Part shown: piece by piece, positions 36,749-44,017 of the stretch | Layout of the letters: each line of letters opens with the position of its first letter | How positions within the stretch are numbered: position 1 is the first letter of the stretch | Source of the DNA: Hydrogenoanaerobacterium saccharovorans | GTDB taxonomy: Bacteria; Bacillota; Clostridia; Oscillospirales; Ruminococcaceae | Reading direction: 5' to 3' | Length of the DNA: 64,000 bases | NCBI RefSeq assembly: GCF_003814745.1 | Contig: NZ_RKRD01000001.1 | Coordinates: forward strand, 248,001 to 312,000 | Program-made: the position numbers and the translations under genes | Notes under the pieces: model-generated | Database searches by the model: none | What the model saw: the letters and a program-made list of their open reading frames with translations, nothing else | What the model was told of the DNA's origin: nothing

Positions 36749-37135
36749 ATAGCAAAAAGAAGATGAATATGTTGTGGGATGTGTCAACACGGTAAGGATT
36801 GCATTTTCTATACAACGTGAAGCGTAAGTTGCAAAACGGGCGCCCTTTTCATAATCGAAGGTAGAGGCTGCCTTGATAAGCCCAATCGTGCCGATCGATA
36901 TCAAATCATCTTGGTCTTTAAAGCTGGAATAGTATTTTTTTATAATGTGTGCTACAAGACGCAGATTGTGTTCAATCAGTTTGTTTTTAGCTTCATTGTC
37001 ACCCTCTCTTATTTTTTCAAGACATTCGCGTTCCTCCGTAGGCGATAGGGGGCGAGGAAAAGCACCGTTGTTTGTAACGTGTAAAGCAAAATACAAAAGC
37101 CCCCCAAGGGCAAGTGTTATCAATGCGGAAAACAT
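36731..37135 (-). CDS. sigK: SigK, N-terminal half with pro-sequence (interrupted gene)
   Basis: It encodes 111 residues of SigK up to RCIEN, then about 23 residues of read-through into the element before a stop. Residues 1-25 are a hydrophobic pro-peptide ending before NGAFPRPLSPTEE, as in Bacillus pro-SigK, which must be cleaved by the SpoIVFB protease. Region 2 is clear: IEHNLRLVAHIIKKYY, DLISIGTIGLIKAA and KGARFATYASRCIEN. An AGAGGTGAT ribosome site precedes the ATG. The true 3' half is at 27045-27398. Confidence 0.95.
   Translation of the reverse strand: MFSALITLALGGLLYFALHVTNNGAFPRPLSPTEERECLEKIREGDNEAKNKLIEHNLRLVAHIIKKYYSSFKDQDDLISIGTIGLIKAASTFDYEKGARFATYASRCIENAILTVLTHPTTYSSSFCYSPCIL
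36781..36810. repeat. Right junction (att site) of the sigK intervening element
   Basis: The core CATTT is at 36802-36806, with GTGTCAA at 36781-36787, 14 bp inside the element. Joining the two inner ends puts GTGTCAA and TTGACAC at the outer edges of a 48-bp site with GGAT.GCA..TGC.ATCC at its centre. Confidence 0.85.
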
Positions 37136-37181
37136 CGTAAATCACCTCTCTGCTATCTTATGTTCAGAGAGGTGATTTTGT
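37136..37181 (-). promoter_or_regulatory. sigK leader: perfect inverted repeat with sporulation-type promoter
   Basis: AATCACCTCTCTG (37140-37152) and CAGAGAGGTGATT (37165-37177) form a perfect 13-bp inverted repeat. The minus-strand loop reads CATAAGATA (37162-37154), which fits the SigK -10 pattern CATA-N3-TA, with AC 17 bp upstream. The right arm on the transcript contains the ribosome site. See the finding for its two possible meanings. Confidence 0.55.
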
Positions 37182-37385
37182 GCATGGACACATTAAACTT
37201 ACTTTTTATTGTAGCTTCTGCATGCTGAAATTAGTCATTATTAACTGAAATCATCTTAAAAATCTAGCGAGTCACACAAAAATGATATCTTCATTATAAA
37301 CTGTGTAATGCTTTTGCGGCTATAGCAGTTACTAATATGAACAAGCGTTAATTCAGAAAGCTTTTTGGAACGGAGAGAAATATAA

Positions 37386-37592
37386 ATGCATTTTGTTTTT
37401 ATAAAACTGAAAATGGAAGAGTGGCTGTCAATATCATCAAACTGCATCAAATTTATAACAGTATTAAATCTACTGGCGCTTTTACTAATTACATCAGCCT
37501 GTTTTCTATCGGGCGGGCTATCTCATTTGCTATTTTGGTTTGGAATTGCTGATTGTATTTTTATAACTTATTTAAACTATAAGTACAAATAA
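37386..37592 (+). CDS. Possible small membrane protein
   Basis: This is a 68-residue open frame with two hydrophobic stretches (about 23-43 and 46-62) and a Lys/Tyr tail. GGAGAG lies about 9 bp before the ATG. I do not recognise it. Codon content is AT-rich like its surroundings, so it could be chance. Confidence 0.4.
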   Translation: MHFVFIKLKMEEWLSISSNCIKFITVLNLLALLLITSACFLSGGLSHLLFWFGIADCIFITYLNYKYK

Positions 37593-37757
37593 GCGGCTGC
37601 AAAGTGAGCCAATACAAATTAAGAGAAGCACTAATAATGACTGAATTTGATATTAGATAAACAAGCAAATACAATCAAAATCAGTAATAACCTGTATTTT
37701 GTCAGTTCGAAAATTGTATCGTTTCTGTAATTTTGGTTATGAAATAAGGAGATTTTT

Positions 37758-38455
37758 ATGAATAGAATTTATTATAAATTGATTTTGTTTTTAGGCTGTG
37801 GGTTACTTGTTTTTGCCGGCTGCAAAGCAAAAGAAACGGTTAAAAATGATGAATACATTAATTCGCCCAAAAACGTTACTACAGAAGCAGAAACAACAAA
37901 GGATGATGACTATACGAATGCCAAGGCAAATGTAATTATGGAGACAGAAGTGGCTATAGGTGATACTGCGGTTGATCTTTCTTCGGTTGATCTTTCTTCT
38001 GTGGAGAAGGTATTTGATTACGCAGACCTTGTGATAGTAGGGGAGATTCAGTCAATTGGTGTCAGTCAATACCGCGACGATAGAGTACTGCCTTATTCAC
38101 TGACCGAAGTAGTATGCGAAACAGTTTTGAAAGGCGAAGCAGACGGTATAGTACAATTTTCGTTCGCGGGGGATATGTGCCTGCATTAAAATACTTTGAA
38201 CAGCAAACGAAAACAGCCAAAGATTTTAAAAAAACTTTCTCCGATGAGGAAATTCAAAACGGTTTTGTCCATATGAAATATACCAAAAGACTTGAATTAG
38301 AAATAGGAAAGAAAAATGTGCTTTTCCTTTCTTGTGAAGAGAACGGCGAACGAACCGCGGTAGGCTCCGACTACGCTTTTTTATCTGTTGATAACAATGC
38401 TTATAAAGATTTCAGCGGAAAGCAATACAGAGAATCTGATTTGTTGATGAAATAG
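37758..38455 (+). pseudogene. Lipoprotein gene with a single-base frameshift
   Basis: The first frame (37758-38189) encodes a lipoprotein signal ending FAGC (Cys22), an acidic linker and a folded domain up to VQFSFAG, then stops after five unrelated residues. The second frame continues the same protein as YVPALKYFEQQTKTAKDF and runs to 38455. The switch lies in a run of five G near 38167-38171. One extra G would give an unbroken protein of about 231 residues. It may be a real mutation, slippage-based expression or a sequencing error. The protein family is not recognised. Confidence 0.75.
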
Positions 38456-38483
38456 AATAGCTGCTTATGCTGTACAACAAAAA

Positions 38484-38498
38484 CCCCGCTTCAAACTA
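38484..38498. terminator. Left arm of a terminator split by the insertion sequence
   Basis: AACCCCGCTTCAAAC pairs, with one mismatch, with GTTTCAAGCGGGGTT just beyond the insertion sequence at 39811-39825. In the ancestral sequence only a TAATT loop separated them. Confidence 0.75.
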
Positions 38499-38564
38499 TG
38501 AACTGTGAACCGCCCCAGATTGTGCGGACAGCACAAAAAGTCCCCGGTGAGGAAATGTTTAGTT

Positions 38565-39416
38565 TTAAACGAAGTGTCGTAGCGCAAGTGGTGCCACTCC
38601 TGTTTTTAGTTGGATGCGCTCGTAATTGTAGAAGTGAATGTAGCGGTCAATCATTTCATTAGCCTGTGCAAATGTGGCCGGTTTGTGTCTGTAGATACAC
38701 TCTGTTTTGAGAATTGAGAAAAAGTTTTCAGCCATTGCATTGTCATAGCAGTTTCCTCGCCTTGACATAGACGGCGTTATGCCGTATGCTTTTGTTAGGT
38801 TAAAGTATGCCTGTGACGTGTACTGAAATCCTTGGTCGCTGTGGAGCTGCAACTCTTCAGTGACCTTCTTTTTCTCCTTTTTCATTGCGAGGTGAATGGT
38901 ATCCAGAACAAGGTTTACCGTCTGCTGGGTTCCAGTTTTGTATGCAATAATACTGTTGTCATATAAATCACGAATCATGGATAAATAGAGTACACCTTGT
39001 TTGGTATGGATGTAGGAAATGTCCGTTACCCACTTATGATTCGGTCTGTCTGCATGGAAGTTTCTATTTAGTAAATTTTCATATTTATGTATCTGCTGAC
39101 CCATCTGAACCCACTTCCTGCGGCGACGAATCTCAGCCTGCAAGTTATATTTTCTCATAATTCTCAGCACTGTTTTAGGATTGTGATGAATACTGTGCTT
39201 TTCCAGCCACATCCTCCGGTAACCGTAGGTGCAGCCGCAGCGTTTCTGTTGCGCCGAGATTACTTCTGCCAGCTCCGTCTCCTTTTTTGATATATCCAAA
39301 CGTTGTACAAAGCTGTAGTAACCGCTTCGCGATACTCCAAAGAAACGACACATGGATGACACCGGATATTCATCTTTGTGGCGGTAAATGACGTGATATT
39401 TGACGACCGGCCTCAC
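38565..39416 (-). CDS. IS3-family transposase, catalytic subunit OrfB
   Basis: This 283-residue protein carries the DDE integrase core: Asp in WVTDISYI, Asp in LHSDQGFQYT and Glu in NAMAENFFSILKTE. The N-terminal part has the HTH_21-like segment CGCTYGYRRMW. It overlaps orfA by 4 bp (ATGA), where IS3 elements normally make a fused OrfAB by -1 frameshifting. Confidence 0.95.
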   Translation of the reverse strand: MRPVVKYHVIYRHKDEYPVSSMCRFFGVSRSGYYSFVQRLDISKKETELAEVISAQQKRCGCTYGYRRMWLEKHSIHHNPKTVLRIMRKYNLQAEIRRRRKWVQMGQQIHKYENLLNRNFHADRPNHKWVTDISYIHTKQGVLYLSMIRDLYDNSIIAYKTGTQQTVNLVLDTIHLAMKKEKKKVTEELQLHSDQGFQYTSQAYFNLTKAYGITPSMSRRGNCYDNAMAENFFSILKTECIYRHKPATFAQANEMIDRYIHFYNYERIQLKTGVAPLALRHFV

Positions 39417-39727
39417 TTCCTTCCTGTGAATTGCAGAAAATCCCGCAGCAGCCTGTTCTCCATTTTCAGGCGTTCAATCTCATATGCCTGTTCGGCCAAT
39501 ACATCTCTTAATGAAACATCTTTTCTCGGTTTTCCTTTAGGTCTCGGCACAATTCCGGCAGCGATTTTTGCTTCTTTTCTGCGTTCGCGCTTCAACAGCC
39601 CTTTTACTACGTACTTATCCTTGAAACCGGAATGTTCTGCTATTTCTCGCTGCGTTTTCCCTGTTGCTATCATCTCTTTGATTTCAGGCAAAAGCTCCTG
39701 AATATGTGTGTATTTTCTTTTAGACAT
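39413..39727 (-). CDS. IS3-family transposase, OrfA
   Basis: This 104-residue protein has an N-terminal helix-turn-helix (GKTQREIAEHSGFKDKYVVK) and a C-terminal leucine-zipper-like helix (LAEQAYEIERLKMENRLLRDFL) used for multimerisation. It is complete. Confidence 0.93.
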   Translation of the reverse strand: MSKRKYTHIQELLPEIKEMIATGKTQREIAEHSGFKDKYVVKGLLKRERRKEAKIAAGIVPRPKGKPRKDVSLRDVLAEQAYEIERLKMENRLLRDFLQFTGRK

Positions 39728-39829
39728 AGTAATACCCCCTAATGTAGTTCTATTTTCCTACATCAGGGGGTTTTTGTCATTGTCCATTTTTACTGGACCT
39801 GTTCACTAATTGTTTCAAGCGGGGTTTTT

Positions 39830-40588
39830 TTACCGTACCACCGCGCCGTAGCCGGCGGCAAGCGATGCCATCTGTTCGTCTGTTACTTCGCTGCGCGAAT
39901 CAATCATGGCTCTGCCGTTATACAAAATCAGCCCGGCTTCAAGGGCTTCTTCGGTTTCGGCGAGGAATGAAACGGGCAGTTTTGCCATATGCGCACTTTG
40001 TACAAAACAGTGCGCATCCTCAGGGCAAGTAAGGTGAATCGAAATTACGTCACAGCCTGCGTCCTCTGCATCTCGCAGGGTATCGGTCATATCCAGCGAG
40101 CAGGTAAGCGGGTCAGAAAGTTCAAAATCCTCATTCAGGTAAAACACATTATGTTCACTGCACAGCACAAAAGTATCATCGCTGTTTAAGCCGTCGCGCA
40201 GGTTGGTAAGGTCATCTTCATCTACTTCGGTATAAAGCCGCACCCCTGCAGCGCCCAGTACCTGCGCCACGAGAAGTGCACAGAGCGGGTCACCGCCCGA
40301 ACGCAGTTTTTCCTGCTCATCCACAGCAATAAAAAAGAACACAGGCAGTTTAACCTGCCAACTGCTGAACATAGCAGCGCGAATGCCTGCAAGGCTGGAG
40401 AAATTATCACAAAACAGGTATTTTGCGCCCGCAGCTTTCTGTTTAAGCCCCTGCTCAGCAAACAGAGTGATTAAATCCAGAAACGCGGTTTCGCCAAACG
40501 GCTCACATAGAGTCCCTTTGGGAATAATCAGCTTTCCGCAATACGGACTGCTAAAATCCGGCAGAGGTTGCTGAAAAGGGAAATCCAT
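39830..40588 (-). CDS. Degenerate methionine-synthase (MetH) homocysteine-domain-like protein
   Basis: This 252-residue protein is weakly like the homocysteine-binding part of MetH. AAGAKYLFCDNFSSLAGIRAA and GGDPLCALLVAQVLGAAGVRL match the barrel pattern. The later segment ALEAGLILYNGRAMIDSRS and the end GYGAVV resemble the pterin-domain pattern. The zinc-binding cysteines (the GGCCG region) are missing, so it should not act as a methyltransferase in the usual way. It is the last gene of the murI-like-DUF1934-argS group. Confidence 0.5.
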   Translation of the reverse strand: MDFPFQQPLPDFSSPYCGKLIIPKGTLCEPFGETAFLDLITLFAEQGLKQKAAGAKYLFCDNFSSLAGIRAAMFSSWQVKLPVFFFIAVDEQEKLRSGGDPLCALLVAQVLGAAGVRLYTEVDEDDLTNLRDGLNSDDTFVLCSEHNVFYLNEDFELSDPLTCSLDMTDTLRDAEDAGCDVISIHLTCPEDAHCFVQSAHMAKLPVSFLAETEEALEAGLILYNGRAMIDSRSEVTDEQMASLAAGYGAVVR

Positions 40589-40645
40589 AGTTTTCAGGTC
40601 ACTCCTTAAATCATTGCGTTTATTCTTTTAACGCCAATTTATCGT

Positions 40646-42406
40646 TTACATGCTTTTGGGTGCAGATACTTTCATTAATCCCAAAACGTTGGCAATGGTA
40701 TTTTTTACTGCAATGCACAAGGTCAATCGTGCATACATCAATGCTTCATTGTCATCTGCTACACGGCAGGAGTTATAGAATTTATGGAATACGGTAGCCA
40801 AATCCATAGAATAGCGGGTCATACGTGCGGGGTCGTAGTTTTTGGCTACTTCAACAAGCATGTTGGGGTATTCTGCAAGTGCACGTATCAGTTCAATTTC
40901 TTCGGGCAGAGTAAGCAGGCAAAGCTCATCCAAAGTGCATCCGCGCGGGGTTACGCCGTCTGCTTCTAGCTTTTTAAGAATACTGCAGATACGGGCATGC
41001 GCATATTGTACGTAATAAACAGGGTTTTGGCTGCTCTGTTCCACTGCAAGGTCAAGGTCAAAATCCAATGTGGAGTTGGGTGAGCTGAGGTTAAAGAAGA
41101 AACGTGCTGCATCAATGGGGATATCTTCAATCAGATCGGTGAGCGAAACCGCTTTGCCGCTGCGCTTGCTCATCTTATAGGGCTGTCCGTCTTTCATCAA
41201 ACGTACAAGCTGCATCAATACAATGTCCAGTTTGTCGCCGTTTAATCCGATTGCGTCCATTGCGCCTTTTAAACGTGCTACATGCCCGTGATGGTCGGCA
41301 CCCCAAACATTGATGACACGGTCAAACCCGCGTACAACGAATTTATTGTAATGGTAAGCGATATCCGCGGCAAAATAGGTTGGGTGGCCGTTTGCACGCA
41401 CTAAAACATCATCTTTTAACCCGAGTTCTTCAATCTGCTCGGGTGTTTTACCCTGTTTGAGCAGCTGCTCTTTCATAACATCGCTGTTTTTGTACCAAAG
41501 AGCACCCTCTTTTTCGTAAGTCATGCCTTTTGCAGTTAGTTCATCCAATGCTTTTTTTACAGCACCGCTGTTGTGCAGGCTGCTTTCACGGAACCACACA
41601 TCGTATTTGATACGGTACAATCCCAGGTCGTTTTGTAGTTTTTCAATATTCTTAGGCAAAGCAAATTCAATCAGAGCATTTTGCCTTTCTTTTGGGTCTG
41701 CTTTTACAAAACGGTCACCGTATACATCGGCAAAAAGCTGTGCACGTTCCTTGATATCCTCTCCGTGATAGGCGTCTTCAGGGAAGGCAACGGCGTCTTC
41801 ACCGAGATAAATTTGTAAATATCTTGCTTCCAGCGAGATACCGAATTTTTCTATCTGGTTGCCTGCATCGTTGATGTAAAACTCGCGGGTAACATCAAAA
41901 CCTGCCATATCCATTGCAGCGGCAAGGCAATCGCCCAGTGCACCGCCGCGTGCGTTACCCATATGCATTGGCCCGGTGGGATTTGCCGACACAAATTCAA
42001 TCATGACCTTTTCGCCCTTGCCGTAGTCGCTGCGTCCGAAATCTGCACCACAGTCCACCACATCTTTAACAACAGAGGCGAACCATTTTGGTGAAAGAAA
42101 AAAATTGATAAAACCGGGGCCTGCTACCTCACAGCGGTCAAACAGTGTGCCGTCCAAAATAGCCGCCGCACACAGCTTGCCTGCAAATTCGCGCGGATTA
42201 AACTTAATGCCAGCTTCTTTAAAAGCCTTGCCCGACACCATAGCAAGATTGGTTGCAAAATCGCCGTGGGTTGTGTCGTTTGGTATCTCAACCGAGAACG
42301 GGGGCAGCGGGATTGCCGGAATTTCTTTATCTGCAACCAGCTTACCCAGTGCGCTCATCATAATTTCCTTGATTTCTTCACTTGCCAGTTTTACGTAGTT
42401 TGCCAT
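40646..42406 (-). CDS. argS: Arginyl-tRNA synthetase
   Basis: Class I synthetase of 586 residues. It has the N-terminal additional domain (about 1-110), the HIGH-like motif in PTGPMHMGNARGG, the KMSKS-like motif in YKMSKRSGKAV, and the C-terminal DALR anticodon-binding domain starting near FDLDLAVEQSSQNPVYYVQYAHARI. It follows a DUF1934 gene, the same order as ywiB-argS in Bacillus. No T-box leader is seen upstream. Confidence 0.97.
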   Translation of the reverse strand: MANYVKLASEEIKEIMMSALGKLVADKEIPAIPLPPFSVEIPNDTTHGDFATNLAMVSGKAFKEAGIKFNPREFAGKLCAAAILDGTLFDRCEVAGPGFINFFLSPKWFASVVKDVVDCGADFGRSDYGKGEKVMIEFVSANPTGPMHMGNARGGALGDCLAAAMDMAGFDVTREFYINDAGNQIEKFGISLEARYLQIYLGEDAVAFPEDAYHGEDIKERAQLFADVYGDRFVKADPKERQNALIEFALPKNIEKLQNDLGLYRIKYDVWFRESSLHNSGAVKKALDELTAKGMTYEKEGALWYKNSDVMKEQLLKQGKTPEQIEELGLKDDVLVRANGHPTYFAADIAYHYNKFVVRGFDRVINVWGADHHGHVARLKGAMDAIGLNGDKLDIVLMQLVRLMKDGQPYKMSKRSGKAVSLTDLIEDIPIDAARFFFNLSSPNSTLDFDLDLAVEQSSQNPVYYVQYAHARICSILKKLEADGVTPRGCTLDELCLLTLPEEIELIRALAEYPNMLVEVAKNYDPARMTRYSMDLATVFHKFYNSCRVADDNEALMYARLTLCIAVKNTIANVLGLMKVSAPKSM

Positions 42407-42527
42407 TTAATTTTTAACCTCCAGATTTGCAAACGAATTTTGTACTGTATCTGCCAAACTGATAGAATATTGAAACGGTAAATAACAGTTTGATTTTATC
42501 GGTACAAACCTTTGCAAATACAATTTT

Positions 42528-42968
42528 TTATTCCTGTGCATGTTTTTGTTCTTTTACGTTTATAAAAACCTCGTTCTCGCTCGCCATACTGGCATTGAAA
42601 TCAAGGGTATATTTAAAATTCAAATCGCCGCCTTCGTCATTGAGCGAAGATACAATGTGGCCGCCGGAAACCCCCATAATCAGCGGGCCGTAGCCGGTAT
42701 CGTAATGGCATTGGTGGCGCATGCCTTTTTCAATAATAAGCTGAGACTTGTTTGCGCCGCTGCGCAGCATGGTTACTTTGCTGTCACCGCCATCTACCTT
42801 TAGCGTGGTTTTGCTGCCTTCAAATCCGGTAGCCTCCGACTCATCATAGCTAATGTAGTAGCTGCCGTTTCTGCGGTAAAAACGCCCCACGGTCATCAGC
42901 TCTACAACTTCTTTATCACTATCGTGGTACTGAATACCGCGAATATTGATTAATACATCCTTCTTCAA
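42528..42968 (-). CDS. DUF1934 (YwiB-like) beta-barrel protein
   Basis: This 146-residue protein is lipocalin-like by pattern, with alternating strands such as RRNGSYYISYDESEATGF and RHQCHYDTGYGPLIMGVSG. YwiB homologues of unknown function sit before argS in many Firmicutes. It lies between the racemase-like gene and argS. Confidence 0.85.
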   Translation of the reverse strand: MKKDVLINIRGIQYHDSDKEVVELMTVGRFYRRNGSYYISYDESEATGFEGSKTTLKVDGGDSKVTMLRSGANKSQLIIEKGMRHQCHYDTGYGPLIMGVSGGHIVSSLNDEGGDLNFKYTLDFNASMASENEVFINVKEQKHAQE

Positions 42969-43046
42969 TTGGATTTATCCTTCCCTTGCAGGGCAGATAA
43001 AAATCGCTTTTGTTTTGCACTTGAAACAATTTTTTCGGCCCGCAAA

Positions 43047-43850
43047 TTACAATTTAACTTTTTTAACATTTTGTTGTATTTCTTCTCCATAATACAATTT
43101 GGATACATCTATAAAATCTTGGGGTGCATCTGTAACCTGCCAAACAGTTGGCTTTACTTCACCCTCGTTCTGCTCATTGTTCTGCAACAGGTAACTTTGC
43201 ACGTAGCGTGCGGTAACGCTTGCACAGTCCACCAGAGTAATGCTGTAATCAAGAACCTCAGAGATAGCCCCAAACAGCAGGGAATAGTGAGGGCTGCCCA
43301 AAATCAGGGTATCAATGCCTTCCAGCAGCAGTGGCTCAAGGTATTGCTTGATAGCAAGCCGCAGCAGATGGTTGTCCGGTTGCACGATGCCGTTTTCTGC
43401 AAATGTTAAAAACAGCGGGCAAGCTTTGCCGATGATTCTTGCATCGGTACGGATGTTGCGGATCGCTTTGCCGAATGTCGAGCTGCGAACTGCGGCTGTT
43501 GCACCGATGATGCCGATGATGCCGTGTACACTCATTGCGCAAGCCTCTTGCGCACAGGGCAAAAGAATGCTGATATATGGAACAGCCAGCTTTTTTATTG
43601 CGCTATCGCTAAGCACCGTGCTCACAGTACCGCTTGAAGATACAAGCAGTTTTACATCCTGCTTTTGAAGAAACTCCAAGCCTTGCAAAGCATGTGCAGA
43701 TACCAGTTCTTTACTGTGGCAGCCATAAGGTGCTCGGGCAGTATCGCCCAAATAAATAATATTTTCATTCGGCATCAGCCGTTTCAGTTCACGTACAGTC
43801 GCAAGCCCGCCTATGCCAGAATCGAATACACCAATTGGTTTGCTGTTCAA
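43047..43850 (-). CDS. Glutamate-racemase homologue lacking both catalytic cysteines
   Basis: This 267-residue protein has the MurI fold: VFDSGIGGLATVREL (Asp10), YLGDTARAPYG, GIIGATAAVRSSTF and the His187 of PHY. Glutamate racemase makes D-Glu for peptidoglycan using two cysteines, in ACNTAS and in GCTHYP. Here these read SSGTVS and GSPHYS, so both cysteines are serine (residues 73 and 185). The TTG start at 43850 has AGGGGG 9 bp upstream; an ATG 16 codons earlier has none. It may be inactive, weakly active or changed in function. Its position beside ddl fits a cell-wall role. Confidence 0.85.
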   Translation of the reverse strand: MNSKPIGVFDSGIGGLATVRELKRLMPNENIIYLGDTARAPYGCHSKELVSAHALQGLEFLQKQDVKLLVSSSGTVSTVLSDSAIKKLAVPYISILLPCAQEACAMSVHGIIGIIGATAAVRSSTFGKAIRNIRTDARIIGKACPLFLTFAENGIVQPDNHLLRLAIKQYLEPLLLEGIDTLILGSPHYSLLFGAISEVLDYSITLVDCASVTARYVQSYLLQNNEQNEGEVKPTVWQVTDAPQDFIDVSKLYYGEEIQQNVKKVKL

Positions 43851-44017
43851 AATAATCAGCCCCCTAAACAATAATTTACAATGAAAAATGCGCAACAACT
43901 AATACCACAAAGTGAGATGCTTTTTTGCAACACGATGTGTTCGTTCTGTATGTGCAACGGTGAACATACTCTTAAAAAACATATTCACCGGTCATTGTAA
44001 ATTATTACGGGATGCGG

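Larger units (their letters stand above)
27407..36806. mobile_element. skin-like element interrupting sigK (9,395 bp)
   Basis: This is a sporulation-specific intervening element. It splits sigK at the codons for Cys-Ile-Glu-Asn-Glu. The element is bounded by the direct repeat CATTT, encodes a large serine recombinase beside its right end, and restores an unbroken pro-SigK reading frame when deleted between the repeats. Known analogues are the skin elements of Bacillus subtilis and Clostridioides difficile, excised only in the mother cell. I see no phage structural or lysis genes. Cargo from left to right: a 62-residue protein, a chemoreceptor, a CorA-like transporter, a NifX-like protein, an alpha-galactosidase, a CAP protein and the recombinase. 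Confidence 0.93.
38499..39805 (-). mobile_element. IS3-family insertion sequence (1,307 bp)
   Basis: The element carries overlapping orfA and orfB on the minus strand. Its ends both begin TGAAC and share CCAG and GGACA spaced motifs typical of IS150-like inverted repeats. The sequence CTA at 38496-38498 and 39806-39808 is a 3-bp target duplication. Both genes look intact, so the copy may be active. An alternative left end at 38506 is possible but breaks the target duplication. Confidence 0.85.

Noticed and set aside
36731..36801. Alternative C-terminus of the N-terminal SigK half as a real short sigma factor
   Set aside because: The last 23 residues have no sigma-factor character and lie inside the element; the authentic continuation is at 27398.
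38506..38530. Left end of the insertion sequence at the second TGAAC (38506)
   Set aside because: It fits IS150-like ends slightly better but leaves no target duplication; 38499 gives matching CTA on both sides.
43958..43993. Hairpin after ddl (CGGTGAA with TTCACCG) as a terminator
   Set aside because: The stem is short and no T-run follows on the minus strand, so I do not call it.
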